Assembly: GCF_910592395.1 (NCBI RefSeq)
Contig: NC_088324.1
Coordinates: 9,884,953 to 9,948,952 of the forward strand
Reading direction: 5' to 3'
Source: Lineus longissimus
Lineage: Eukaryota; Nemertea; Pilidiophora; Heteronemertea; Lineidae
Length of the DNA: 64,000 nt
The notes beneath the pieces are model-generated. The model did not search any database. It was not told the DNA's origin and saw nothing but the letters and a program-made list of their open reading frames with translations. Shown here piece by piece: positions 34,445 through 48,624 of the stretch. Numbering within the stretch: the first letter of the stretch is position 1; each line of letters starts with the position of its first letter. A program made the position numbers and the translations under genes.

Positions 34445-37400
34445 ATGGCGGATGTCGCTCGCGAAAAAAAGTTGGCAGCTGCCAAGAAAAAGGTGATTTA
34501 TTGTCAGTCCTGTTGATTAAATATTAGATTTGAGATATCTAATACATTGTTTTATTTACGGTGTCATCATGTTCCAGTCTTCAGTCCCTTGATCTATTTG
34601 TAACATCATTTTGAACGAGCTTGAAAATCGGTCCCCACCTTGGCAGTATTCCAATGCACTACAAAATACACTGCAATATGTAGACTGTGCATTCGCTTGT
34701 GTAAAATGTGTACAGACTTGTCAGAATGTTATTTACCAGGCCTACATGTTGATCATGTTGTCAAATGATCATGTCCTCAATATGGTTTTAGCTGATGTAA
34801 CGTGAAAGTCATCGTGTTGCACGTCACCCTCTTTTTTGGAACTCCATTACGCATTCAGAATGGTATCGGGCTGTTTCGCTACATTGCCAGTTCGCTACAA
34901 GTCGTTTCGCTACATGTGGCGGTCGTTTCGCTACATGGTAGGTCGTTTCGCTACATGGGTGGAGTCGTTTCGCTACATGATGGGTATTGTCGTTTCGCTA
35001 CATGGAGGACGTTTCGCTACATGGGTGGAGTCGTTTCGCTACATGGATGTAGTCATTATTTTTACTCTATTTTACCCTACTATAATTCCCGGTGGTGACT
35101 ACAAATTTATTATAGCACAGTTTGCCGGTAAAAAAACTTATACGGTTTGATGGTTGTAGCGAACTGGCAATGTAGCGAAACGACAGTAATTCATTCAGAA
35201 TAGGCCCCCTATGGCCTATTGCAATATTATTCAGGCACGTGTCTCAATTGTTTTTTTACTGTTGTATTTTTCAGCTGAAGCAGTTCCAGCAGAAATCTGG
35301 GCGCACGCCCAGTAGCTCACCTGCTCCGCCCAAACAGAGATCCAGCTCGGTGATTGAAAAAACTAACAAGAAGAACAGCGAATCAGTTAAACAGAACTCG
35401 AATGTTAGTCAATTCTGCTGGCAGATGGGTACACTAGTATTAGGCCTATCAAGAATGAATAATTCTTTGTGGTAGATGTGCTGGTTTGGTTTTAAATATC
35501 AAACTGGCTGGATGTTTTTGATAAACGTTTAGATTTGAGCATCTTTCACGCTATTTAGGCTAGACTGCCATTGCACCTATGGTATAAATGGAGTCTAAAC
35601 TTGCATGTTAATTTTTTCAGAGTTCACCTCTCATTGAGAACCATGCTCCAACCACGCCCCCGCATAACAATCAAACAACAGCAAGGCCAATATCGCCAAT
35701 AAAGCCTGTTTCATCGACCAAGCCGTTATCGCCAGTGAAATCTCTGCCGAACAACAGGCATTCTCCATCCCCACGGTCATCGCCAGGACAAGATGGACAG
35801 AGCCGACGATCGCCGTTCAAGAATCTTGGGAGGTTGGTATAATTTGGATGGGTCTTTTGGTCTTCTTATCAATCAATAATCCTTAGTCGTTCAATTCATT
35901 GTCGAGTTAGACCAGCTTGTCAATTCGTTGTCTTGTTCCTTACCTATTGACACAGTGATAACTGCTGTGATACCAACTGAAAAGTTTATGCAGAAGTTAG
36001 TTACAATTACATGTTGATTGATAGTATTTCATGATCTCCAGGACAACGCCCTCCACAGAAGGCCTGCAACAGATCTCACGACAGTTGAACGGACTTCTAA
36101 ATGAGGTGGGTCTTATAGTTGCTACTTGTAATTTGTTTTGAATCGCAAATTGTCTGTTCCTACTCGAAAGCATGTTTTATGACTTGTAACAGAAAATTGT
36201 ATGTTTTTTAATCAGTATCGATAGATTCAGAAAACATAATGACTAACCTTGGTATGTGCCTTATGTGCAAGAATCCCCAGTATCATTGATACATCAATAG
36301 TAACTATACCGGTATGGTTGTGGTTGACCTTTTCAGATAAGAAAATTATTTCAAAAAGTTTAAATTAATTTGTTATTCTGTTCCTGTCAGGCATCAGTGC
36401 AAAGCATTGGTGAAAATATGGTGAGATCTTAACTTGGATTAAAGCCCATTACTTCATGTGTTACTTCGTCACTTTGAAGTAACAGGCTTTTGCTCATGTT
36501 TATTCTCTGGGTTTAAGGGATACCATATCTCAAGACCTCCTTCCAATGTTTTGGTAAAGCTTGTGTTTGTGGCTTGTTGGAGTTTAGGGAAAATACTTGT
36601 GATGGTCTCCGGTGGCTGTATGTTTTTGCTTGCATTACTTTATTTTAAGCTTTGCTCTTTTATTGGAAAAGTAAAGACCTTTTAGTTTTTCTCCAAACTG
36701 GGTTCAAAAATGGTTTACATACATGTACAAGTGCCTGACTTCAGTGGATTTTGTTCTGGGTAATATTGGTTGGTACTTATTACCTAATTGTTCATTGTAT
36801 GAGACTATGATGAGATTTTGGGAACTGACATTTCGTTTGTTCTCTTAACATGAAGATGATAAAAGATCAAAACTGTGATTTTAGAAGATTTTATGACAAA
36901 AGAAATCATTTTTCTTGAATGATCCCTTGGCATTTTGGTGTCACCAAAATCCTATTTTTCCTCGGGTAGGTGATAAGAAGAAACAAATTATTTCTATGGC
37001 TTGGCTGGACATGCCTTAAAATGCTTTGCTGTCTTCATTTTCAGTCTCAGAGTTATCTCAACGGAACAGAGTTGGTGGATGACCCTGGTATACAAGAGCT
37101 GGAGGTAACTGATTTTACGAGAAAGTAACTCTCTTGAAAGAAAAAATCACTTGATGAACATAAGTTTAATTTCGAAAATTTGCTCTGATAGTTTTCCCCT
37201 TGGGCCACTTGAGGGGAGCTTTATCTCTCCCAACCCCTCCCCACCGTCTACTCCATGTGATGAGTATTTCTGACCAAATCAATTGAATATGACCCAGATG
37301 ATAATGATGATGATGAATTCGTTTCTGTTTCCAGATGCGGAACCGCGAGCTCGCAGCCCTGCTGGAGAAGCACAGCCAGGCCAATCAGCAGTTAACATTA

Positions 37401-40400
37401 ACATGCCAGGAGTTGGTAAGTGGATCTCACCCTGCCATAGTCTGTTGAGATCTTCTCTAGGACAGCTGACTTGGTTTGCAGAAACAGATCGACTCTCTAG
37501 CCTGCATCTCAAAACTTCTCAACACAGAAGATGAACAACAATAGTCCGAAGCAGTTAAAAAATCCCCTTGATTATATTTTTCAGAAAAGCCACAATAATC
37601 ATGTGAATGAACAGTTGATAAAAGAACGGTCCGAGTTCGAGGAAAGATTGAGAAAAGACATTGGTACATTGAAGGAGCAGCTGCAAGTTCACATTCAGAC
37701 CATCGGCATCCTCGTTGCAGAGAAATCTGAACTTCAGTCTGGTCTGAACCAAGCTCAGAAAACTGCTGAACAGAGATATGGTGAGTGATGTACTAGGCTT
37801 GGTTTCAGTTGTTGCTGTTCACATATTTCATCAGCCTTATTCGTTCAGTTGTCTGGGGCAACTCACCAGTGCAGTTTACTGGATGGAGGACTCAACAGTG
37901 CTTCCACCCAGTGAGCTACTGCGTATTTCCGTGCCAAGATCTCCAAGCGAGGTACCTGGTGGAAAGGATCTATTCTAAGTCTTTCTCTCCCCTCTTTGCA
38001 GAAGAAGTAGAGGAACTTTCAGGGCGGTTGAAAGCGTCACGGATGAGAGTCGCTGATCTGGAGCGCAACCTGTCTACGGCTTCTAATAGTAGTCAAACTT
38101 ATGAAAAGGTATGTGCTTACATATAATTCCAAAGTGGAAGTTTTCCTCTTAACTCAGTTGTTCCACGGGTAAAGTTTAGATATCAGATACCTGCGGCTAC
38201 AGATGTGTTGGTAAACATACGGCTTAACTTGGGAGGGGGAGGGGGGCATTGTTGTGGTATAGTCTATAAAGAGGTTTCGCAAAATATCCTGGAATCGATA
38301 AGCAAGAAAGACCACTTTAAAAGAAATCAAACGCAGAAAGATTAGGGGAGTTTCTGCCATCAATGTTGTTGTTCAATTTCAATGTTTCCATTACAGAGTA
38401 ACAAAGAAATGTCCAAGGAGATTGATCGACTCAAGTTAGATTTATATAAAGCCAACAAAAGCGGCGAGGATCTCCGGCAGCAGAGTTCTGAATTACAAGA
38501 AAAGCTCCAAGCGAAGGTACATCGTTTTTTGATCTAGAGTCTAGAGAGTCCGTAAAGCTGTTTATATCGAGCCTTGATAGACCCTCCCATATATTAACCA
38601 TCAGGATTTTTCCAACACGCACTCATGGTTATAGTTATCAACTTTTGGGGGTCAGAATGTGGTTCCTGTTCTTGGCTACAGCTGACGCTGAAAAAAAGGT
38701 GCTTATTTGTTCGTTTTTCTTCAGGTCTCTGAATGTTTTGGTTTCCAACAATCCGTCGCCGATTTACGTCATGCCTTAGAAATGAAAGAAGTGCTCATCC
38801 AGCAGTTATCAAATCGGCCAGAAAACCCGGAGGATATGCAACTGATCGAACAGTTACAACAAGAAAAGATGGAACTGTCCAATCGGATTGAACAGTATAA
38901 TGAAGCATTCCAGAAACTGACAACAGAACGGGACCAGATTGCTGAGCAATATCAGCGCTATATTGAACAGCTTCAACAGAAATGCCAAGAGTTGGAGTCT
39001 CAGGTAAGATATGTTTAAGTTCCCTCAAAGGTTTTTGCCAACAGGCATGTCCGAGCAGGCTCACCACACCCATAGCTTGTGACAGCTTCTGCCCCCAGCA
39101 GAAGATGACATTGCTTGGCCAATACTTGCTCTCTTTCTCATTTTGAACTGATCTTCCGTTCCTCACCCACAGATCAATGCCTTAAATCGTGAAAAAGAAT
39201 TGCTGATCAAGACCCAGAAAGAGTTAGAGGAATCTGTCGAGAGATTACAGGAACAGTTGGCCAACGCGCCGCCCAGCGCTAACCCTCAGCTCCAAGAGAC
39301 TATACAGGAGCTAAGCCTGCACCTGGAGAAAGTCAAATTCGATTATGGAGAACTACAGCGGAAGTACGAGGCGCAGATTCAAGATAATTCTCAGTTGAGC
39401 AGGTACGTCGTGTGATGGACGTCTTTGACTACCGTGGATTAGGTGTCGCTACTGTTAGGGACTTTTGGAAAATGTTGAGCTTGGTTGTCTCGGCATTGTA
39501 CTGTACACACTACCCTTTTGCCAGGTGCTCCAGCTGTCCTTCAACTGTTTGTTTGATGTAACCCAACAGCCGTTGGAAACACCCCTACTCTAAAAAATTT
39601 GAATCGGGACAAAGGAAAAATGGCCCTGTTGTCAACTTTACTTTACCAACTTCCATTTGCTAATAAAATCAGTTGCTTAAAATGCGCTGTTTTTGAATTG
39701 TTACAGGTTGGTGGAAGAAAAAGAAGGGAGGATTGTTGATTTGGAGTCGTCCATTGAGCAGATGGGGGAAGACACGTGTGATAAGACAAAGTTATTAGAG
39801 AATATTCAGAGTGATAAGACGGCGCTGAGTCGAGCGATGACGCAAAATAAGGAACTCAAATCTCAACTTGCTGAATTACAGAATGGCTTTGTGAAAATGG
39901 TGAGTACTTCCTTCCCATGTTAAGGATTCAAAAGATCAGTCACAGGAGTTATGATCCCATTTGAGGATTTCTCTAGCCAAGGACAAAATGGCAGTGCCAC
40001 TGCAAGAAATACACTCACCTGTAGATTTATGGCTGAAGCCGGAGTCACCAAGTGATGCCTAACCGTAGTGGTATGCAAAAATTCTCATCCCACCTTGGAA
40101 GATAAATACTCCCTGGAGAATAACGCCTCCAAGTGCAGAGCAAAGGAGAAGAACATTGGTAAACAGGAGGAAATGCATGTATCGTACACCAACCGTCTGA
40201 ATCAAATGCATTTTCTCTTGACAGAGTAACGAAAATATGGACCTGTTGACACAGGTACAGTCAGAGCAGCATATCTCACATGAGCTTGGTCATCGACTCG
40301 GACATCAAGAGGAAGAGCTGAATGAAATTAGACACCAGGTAAGTTGGTACGAAAGTTTTCTTTGGCTGAAGTCGCCTTTCGTTGGCGACCCAAAAGGCAC

Positions 40401-43400
40401 TCATGGCATTATGGGCGTCCCCAAGGAGGGTCATCTGACAGTCAGGTGTGAAGGGCATCATACTGCTTGCGAGAGACTTGGGATTGAATTCTGCACTTAG
40501 ATTATTACAAGCAAAATATCAAGGCGAGTAGTGTATCACTTACTTTGAATTAGCAACTGCTGTTATAATCTGTTTCATTCCCTTGCAGCTTCTTCTTAAA
40601 GAGCAGGAGCTGTCTCGGCTCGAGGAGCACAGCAAACATGTAAACACACAGATGTTAAAACAGGACCAGCTCGAGGACCGAATAAAACATTATGAGGCCC
40701 AGGCCATGTTGGTGGAGACTTTACAGAGGGAACTGAATGCATCTCAGGTACGTGCTTGCACCGTCATGGTGGTTACACTCCTAAAGTGGTGGTGTCATTT
40801 CGACACCGTTCTCTTCCTGACACTACTGCAAGCCCGACATCTTTTACACCATGTGACGTCACTGTTTAAACAGTATGGCCACCTATAGAAATTGTTGTGA
40901 GACCTCTTTAATTGTGCACTGAGTGTCCCATCCTTTATCTTTTTTTGGAGGGGGGTGACACTTGAAGGATTATAGGAATCCCCAATCTTCCATATCTCAT
41001 TTCATTTTCACACTATTTTTCAGGACACAATCAATGCTTTGACGACGCAGAACCATGAGTTACATAACATGGTGGTGCAGGCATCGGAGAAAAGTCAAAA
41101 ATCAGAAAGTCAGGACGGGGCTGACCCAGAGAGGAGCAGCCACATGGTATGTATTTGTTTAGTTCTGATCAGTAAATCTGGAATTTTCACCACAAATTTT
41201 TCGTGGTGTTTATCTGGGTACTAAAATGAAAACAGGCCAGTTAATTTTTTCCAACTTATATTGGGCTTGCATTGACCAATATTTTCTTATTTTCGTTTCC
41301 TATTCTGTTCATAGGTGGAATCGATGAACTCATCCATTCGCCAGTTAGAGATGGAACGTAACCAGCTTTTGAGTCAGTACGAGGACGTCAACAATATGAA
41401 GGAGAGTCTGCTGACACGGGTTGAAGAACTCGTACATGAGAAGGACAGTCACAGTAAGTTGAACAAAGTTATATAATTATGCATTTATTAAGGGCTTTCC
41501 CAACTGAACCTGACTCAAAATAGTTTGGCTCTCAGCCACCCGGTTTCAGTGCACATAGGCATTGTCAAATGCAACAGAGACTATGAAAGGGTAGATCAGC
41601 TGGAAAGTATCGAAAAATGTGTGCCTCACATTTCTGACCTTCCTCTATGAGGGTAGTTACGGGAGTAATAATGTTTTCGTGTCTATTCTACCCTTCAGCA
41701 CCAGCAATGTTAAATGGTACCCAAGTGACGAAAGATCAATTTGATACGTTATCACGTGCCATGAAGATGTTGGAGGTAAGACCACCGAATATAGCTCAGG
41801 TTTTGAGATTCCTACCCATCCCTGCCAAAGGATGTTGGCAATTTTTTCATCGATGAAACCCTCAGGACACTCAGAGTAAACAATGCCGGTGGCATCCTAC
41901 CAAGCTTGCTTCCAATATTCCCAACACAATACTCAAGCCCCCATCCTCCCTCCTCTCTGGTGCTGCCGGAGGTTGGTCCACTGTGTGATGCACCTCAAAT
42001 GAAAATTAGCATTTCTGATTGCTAGAACGAGTTTTTGTTGTTATTTCAGACTAAGTACACACATCTTATCGGAGATAAAGCTGATCTGAAAGATGAAAAC
42101 GAACAGTTGGAACATCTGGTAATGCAACTTCAGGGGGAGACAGATACAATCGGTAAGTTTTAGTCTAGTATCGGTCGGCATCGAACCTACCCTGGGTTGT
42201 GGATTCTACGCATGATAGTTTTCCGTTCTTTGGAGAGAAAACATTGGATGACGACCTCTCGATCAGTTTGTGCAAAGGGCTGTAAATCCTTATGCGAGTT
42301 AATCCCGTATGTTGCTTTCACTAGGTTAAATTACAAATTGCAAAAGTGACAAACCGGGCTCAATTAACAGTTACTGTGAAGTGATTTGATGCTGGCACTG
42401 TTCAGCCCTACTTACATGTACATGTACAATATTTTTATAATCCTTTTTAAAGGCCACTAACATACATGCAGTTTGTTTGGATTCAGACAAGTGTGCCATC
42501 CTCAAAATGGCATCGACCAGAAAAGTTACTTTTGCTGCAATGTTTTTATCTGGTCAGGCAGTTAGGTGTTCCTGAACTAGCAATTGGCAAATGTTTTTCG
42601 AAAAGTTTTCAAAAGTCTTTCAAAACGGTGAACTTGTGAGTTATCTGCGGTTGGCTACTTGATTGACACTGGTACTGGCGTTCTGTCCTCCATGAAAACC
42701 ACCTTTCTCTCCCTATGCCCCTCACAAACTTCTAAATCCTTCTTTTTGGCCCAGTTTTTGACCTATCCCTTTTGCTGTCTATGGAAGAAAAGGTGCAAGG
42801 GGGAGCACTTTCTTTGCTGAAAAAATTGAAAAACCGATCCATCTACAAACCAGGTTGGTTATATGTTTGGTTGGGAAAAGTCTTCATGGTACAGGTGTTA
42901 AGGTTCTCGATGTTGGTCGAAGGGTGACTAGCTGCCAGCTAGGGGCCGGTTGTTCAGAAGCACAAAATTTGCATAAATGTTATCCCTACTGGCTTTGTTA
43001 AGTATCCTTTGAAGATGATATCTCTTTCCGTTAATCCCATTAAACATTTTCATGTTAAGACTGATGACTCCATTTGAGCTTACATGGTTTTGATCAACCC
43101 AGCTTGGAATTTAAGGAGAGCTGTATGAACTTGAGTTATGGTAAAACAATTATTGCATTTAACCATATTTATTGCCGAGGTGTTGTACTGGATGGCACAG
43201 ATTCATGATTTAAAAAACAATGTCCTTGCTGCCACATTGGGTCCTCCAACCACAGGTATGGAGCGGATAATAACAGCCAATGCCATGCCATGGTGCAGTT
43301 GGGGGGAAACCGTGATTGAAGGCATGGCATATCACACGTTTCTTGCCTTACTGGGTTGGCAATTTTTTCTGAATTGGTTTGCGGTTTTCTTGGCATGTTT

Positions 43401-45977
43401 GGAAATTACTTTGCTTCGAGTGACGTCACTGCACAGCCTCTGTGGTTCATTTTGATACCCTTGTCCCTTTTCACTGTTGTGGGGACGGTCATTTCACTCA
43501 GTTTTCCCTTCCTTCTGTTATAGAAATCTTTATGTTTTTCTCCAGGGGAGTACATCTCACTGTATCAGCACCAGCGTCAACTGCTCCTACAACGGGAACA
43601 ACAAAAAGAAGAATACATTGGCTCGTTAGCTAGGGACAGGGAGGAAATGCAGGTAGGATGGCCTGGGTTATTTATTGCTGGGTCACAGAGAGAATAACCA
43701 AAAGAAGAATATTTATGAGGGCTGCATTTTTGGGCTAGCATGTGCACCTGTTTAAACGTTACTTCTTTAGAAGCTTAGTCTGATCCTTCTGATGAAATTA
43801 ACTTGGGTCTTCCTGCTCGTTCATGTAGCATGGTAATCACTGAGGATTGCTACATCTACTTTTCAATAGATGAGGTGAAGAAAGTAAAAGTTAAAAGCAG
43901 TTCTGATGTTTGATTATGATGATGACAGTGATGAATAGTATCTTTGTGTATCATCAAGGGACTGAGTCCACTCCAGGGATGGTACATGAGGTACTTAATG
44001 GCCTTTCTATACCTTCTTGTGGTAACAATAAATACAAAAAACAACAAAACAGACCATGAACGTCATCATATGTAATACATTTCAGGGAAAACTCGGCCAA
44101 CTTCAAGTTCTAGTCATGCAATTGTTACAAGAGCGTAGCATGCTGCACACATATCACCAGAATTCAGCGCATAATGCTTCCACGACAGCCAACCATTTTC
44201 CAACAACAACTACAACGACGACAGCGTATTCAAACCAACCATCGACATTCGGGGCAAACTTGGACAGTTCACAGTTAGACGGTGAGTTTATTTTCCGATT
44301 TGGTTTTCTTTCAAATTAATAAATACTGCAGCACCCTATGCCTAATCATTTGACAAATAATCTATCCTACACTTTCTTTAGTTTAGTAGAGACTTATGCT
44401 ACTTCCACATTTATCTTTAACAATTTTCTTTGGTTTGTGTATATATTCATCTCATCTGTGCATGTTGAATGAAATTACTCGCCAACATGACTCACTGATG
44501 TGACTGGCACAAATACATTTCAAAGTCTATTTCACCGCCTTGCTTCTTATGGTCAACCCACGGTGTGTCTATTTCAGAATTGGGTATTAATCCCGATCTA
44601 GTGCAGCCGTCTCAAGTTAGCAGCATCAAGTATCAAGAGTGTATGTAGATTTAAAGCATGATTGCCAAGATGTTCTGTTAAAGGCGCATTGTCTCGAGAT
44701 TATGCCAGCCAGCACTGAAAGTAGTTTACAGTGTTCCTTTGCCAAGGACACCATATGTGTACGTAAAAAATGGTGCACAAACTGTTGGAAAAATGGATGC
44801 ATGGAATCTGTGATGTTGGATATGTCTGGTTCATTAAGAATTGTCCTCTATTCTAAATACAGAAACTCTAAACTTCTTAGTGCCGGCCTGACATTATCTC
44901 AGGAGACTCCTTCTTTAAGTGTTTATGGTTGTGCCAGGCTGGTGCTGGCTATTTAAAGGGACTCTGTGTTTTATGGTGAGGGTTATGTAAGTTGTGGCAA
45001 TGCTTGGCTCCGAGCGGAAATGTCCATGATTGCATGTGACCAGATACCACTTGAACATATACCTTTATTAAGGCGGGCAGTGGGCAAGAGCTTGGGGGTC
45101 CAATTTGTGGTTGCCAGGTGACTAATATGCACAGTTAGGGAGCTGGGTTCTGATTTGACTTGGTTCCTTCGGTTTTCTAATCAAATATTGTTTGATGAAA
45201 CTAGGTCATTCATGTTATCCGCAAAAGTAGAATCACCTTGAAATTTTAGCAGTTTACAATCCTCTGCATGCAGATATTGATGCAGTCTGCATCCTGCAAA
45301 ATTTGTTGTAAAGTCTAATATATGTATTCTTACCCAGTAATAATCTGTTATTAACAACATTCTGATTAGTATGCTATTGTCATTCCCATGTTAACTCAAC
45401 TTGTATGCAATATGTGGTGTTGTGTCAGGTTTTCATGTCGAAGTTATTTGTGCTTTGAACACATTGGAAAGACTACATGTAGCTTTTCCCCAATTTGCCA
45501 TAGAATACACTTACGTTGGCACCCAAATAAATGGTTCTGAAAAGACCAGAAAAGAGGGTTCAAATTTATGATATCATGCTGCTTCGAAAATTAAACCCTG
45601 AATAAATGCCACGATTCACACTTGTTCAGAGATTGAGACCAAAGGATTTGATGATGTCATTCCTCTTTACAGATTGGCCAGATTACACAAGTGATTCCTC
45701 CGCCGACAGCGACATCAGTGAAGTTGACGCGATCGTCACAACGCGCGCCGATGTTGCCCAAGATGCAATGCAAGTCGAAAACGTGACCAATGAAAATGCA
45801 ACCAGTAGTCAACAAGAACGACAACAATGGGACATTCCAGTGCAGGACAATACGGCGCAGAAAATCATGCATTTACTGTCCGAAATCGGCCACTCGAACG
45901 TTGTCGAGAAAGTCCCGTTCACTGAACGAAACTTTTTACCGTGTGCATGCTGTACGGGGCAGTTACAGGTTGTTTAA
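34445..45977 (+). CDS. GOLGA2: Golgin subfamily A member 2 (GM130)
   Basis: cis-Golgi coiled-coil tether. Exons: 34445-34492, 35275-35403, 35621-35832, 36042-36105, 36391-36420, 37045-37104, 37335-37415, 37585-37780, 38002-38108, 38397-38516, 38725-39003, 39173-39402, 39707-39899, 40225-40338, 40589-40747, 41024-41146, 41315-41453, 41699-41775, 42050-42152, 43546-43652, 44086-44281, 44578-44640, 45673-45977. Phases all close, giving 1044 aa (human GM130 about 1000). The N-terminus [20 protein letters not shown] matches the basic tip that binds p115 in vertebrates; a Ser/Pro-rich linker of about 110 residues follows, with SP sites like those phosphorylated by CDK1. The long coiled coil includes the golgin signatures [38 protein letters not shown] and [14 protein letters not shown]. 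The C-terminus keeps the AQKIMHLL helix and a final hydrophobic VV, the GRASP65 PDZ-ligand position. A Thr-rich run (TTTTTTTA) at the 44086 exon is lineage-specific. The second donor (GTTAGT) is non-optimal. Confidence 0.95.
34862..35191. mobile_element. 330-bp inverted-repeat element with inner minisatellite
   Basis: Flanked by a 10-bp direct repeat CATTCAGAAT (34852 and 35192). Exact 26-bp inverted repeats lie at 34873-34898 and 35156-35181 (left end starts GTTTCGCTACATTGCC). Between them, 34899-35045 holds about eight copies of CGTTTCGCTACATG with variable spacers; this motif is itself the terminal-repeat motif, as if the end sequence had been amplified inward. No coding capacity. In GOLGA2 intron 1. 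Confidence 0.85.
42153..43545. other. GOLGA2 intron, nothing recognised
   Basis: The largest GOLGA2 intron upstream of the GEYISLYQ exon. Short open frames are not bounded by phase-compatible splice sites. I see no repeat or gene in it. Confidence 0.6.
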
Positions 45978-48029
45978 TGACTAGAGTTTGGCTTGCTTGA
46001 AGCTGAGTGGCTATGAACACCAAGATCCACCAAGATCTGTCTCAATGATTAGTAAAACCTCAAAGAGTTAATCCAGCAACTACGAATCTGTGATGGCCAT
46101 GTATCAGTATAATATCATCAGCTTCAAGCAGGTTCAAACTAGGCACTGTGATATCTAAATATTTTTCTAAATATTCAACCCAACATGTACACATTATAGA
46201 TTATCAGGAGGGTTTGACATTATAATCGTAAATAAATTCAAATTGTCTATCCGAATTGGTGGCGGAAAACTCTTCCGTTTTATATTATTTTTAAGGGGGC
46301 ATTGACTTTGTGTAAATTTAACTTTTGATTATTCGGAGCTGGTATATATCGATGTTCAGATGACAATTTTTTTCCAACTGTTCCATTTTCAGTGTTTCAA
46401 AGACATTCTTCAGCTTTAACCGCAGTGGACCCCAATTTTTTTTCAAATGTGCCAAAGCAGTATTGTTTATTTTTTGGACACAGGTTTTGAATTTTTTCGG
46501 CTTGGTGTTTCGGCGAATCTGCTTTTCTTTTTGTGTGAAAAAGAATTAAAGTAAATTTCTTGCCTGATTTCTGTCATAAAGGAGGAGTAGAGTTACCCGT
46601 ACTCCTCCTTAAAAACCAATTAAAAAATTGATTTCGGAATTTGCAAAATATCTCCTCTTACATGTTCAGTGGTTAAAAAGATTAAAAATGCACAAAGTCA
46701 GTGCCACTGTGGTCTGATTGGCACTGTGTGCGCATGACCTTTTGACCTCTTCTATATCTTGTGCATAATCACCAAGCAATGGGAATAGGGAATCAAACAA
46801 ATTGCCAAATATGGGTACACCCAAAAATATATAGGAGAGCCTTATATATTTTTGGTACGCCTGTATATGTATAGTGTTATTTTCTTAATTCTTGGCGGGT
46901 ATGCATATATAGATCTCTTTTACCTGTTTGTTTTTGAGAATCATGTAAATTTCCAGCAATGATTTTGATATGTAGCCAGACCACTTTAAACAAGTATAAA
47001 TATACAAGCAACAGTGGTTGGGTCTTGGCTATTGTAAATGTTGTATACCGTACGTGTGTGCAAGTTTCCAAGAAAATGGAGCAGATGTTAAGGATTTAAA
47101 AATAAAATGCCCCAAACAGTTGGTGGCTTACAGAAGTAAGTTCTTGAATTTGGTTCGTGAATGAAAGTAGCTATTGAAATTCTGAATCAGTCTCTGTACT
47201 TAAGCTGGTCTTCATATCTCGGACTTCTGCCAAAATCTTATGAATGTAGCTTGCAAGTTAGGCCTGAATTGTTTTATTGGGAGACAAGGAAAATATGTTT
47301 GAATAAGTTTTTGGTTGAACCCATGTCCTCATATAGTTTTGTTTTCTGAACTTTTATGCTACCTGATATGACATAAGAGGGTCTTGCTGAGCTGCCTCAG
47401 TGAATTTTGGACCAAACGGATGACATTTGCATGCTAATATTTAATATGCAGTATTAATTTCATTATTGAGACATGCGCTGGAATATGTAGATTCAGTTTT
47501 GGGGAATTTTGTTCCTGTCACACCAAGCTCTGCTCAAAATATATTTTGAAAAAATCACTATTGGCAAGCTACAATTCCCATTTTATGCCTGCTTTTATAT
47601 TTAGTTTCTTAATAAAAAATGACTGCAAGTTATAATACGGGACTCGCCCACCTGCTTTTAAAAAATATCATTACCTGTATTAACAAAACAGATATTGATT
47701 TTCAACTATCTAGGATCGATTTGGACTCAAATGTATCATAAAGAACATTTATTAATATATTTCATTATTTATTGCCGTATAAGACAATTTATGTTCAAGT
47801 CTCCATCAGCTTTCTAGACTCCCAAATAAGTGTCTTTACAGGCTGGTCCACCTGCTATGCTATTTTATTGCTGTTTAGAGATAAGCCTTTGGTTTGCCAT
47901 TGTGGATTTGAACAAAAATCTTGTCAGAATGTATCGGCAATCAGAGATAATGTTGCTACTTCTGTTGACTGTGACTCAAAGTCCCCAGCAGAATTTTTGT
48001 GTAGCCTTTATCAGTTTTACTCGAACCTA
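45978..48029 (+). other. GOLGA2 3' UTR and flank
   Basis: Stop codon at 45975-45977. Candidate AATAAA at 46231 and another near 47101. A short hairpin (46820-46857) has inverted arms CCAAAAATATATA and TATATATTTTTGG. The rest is AT-rich with no gene recognised. Confidence 0.55.
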
Positions 48030-48210
48030 CAGTAGAACCTCTCTATTAAGGACACCCTCAGGATGGTTAAGTGCTGCCGTTAACAGAGAGGTGTCCTGAT
48101 TAGAGAGGTCCAATTGAATGCCATGGAAACTACCACTTCAGGACCAAAACTAGTGTCCTTAAAAGAGAGTTTGTCCTTAATAGAGAGTTCTGCTGAGGGA
48201 GGTTCCACTG
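48030..48210. mobile_element. 181-bp MITE, second full-length copy
   Basis: Begins CAGTAGAACCTCTC after TA and ends GGGAGGTTCCACTG before TTA. Exactly 181 bp, as in the copy at 19247, with the same GTCCTTAA and AGAGAGGTGTCC interior blocks. Confidence 0.85.
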
Positions 48211-48624
48211 TTATTTGATTTGCTATCTTTCAAGAATATTGACATTTCCAATCAGATTTGAATAAAATTGATGTATAATCGAGGCTTTCGCTGCTAACAT
48301 GTATTTATATGTATATATGTACAGACTCTTACTTGTCAGGTGCAGATATCCAGTCTGGAATAAACAACTATTTTGTAGATATGCCAAATATGGTGTTGTG
48401 AGTTCTTTTTAGTAAACCTTACTGGATGCAAAGTATTCATTTGGCTTCCTTTGCCATGGTGCAGCAATGTGGCAGATGATTCTGGAAGTCCTTTTGACAC
48501 TGTAGAACATAGTAGCAGTGATTTTGGGACACCCCGTAGCTGGGGCTGAGCAAAGTAGCAAAGAGTGTTCCCTGGAGCTCTGAGAGGTCCTGGTTGTTTC
48601 AAGTCTCCCTGTGGATGTGACAGG

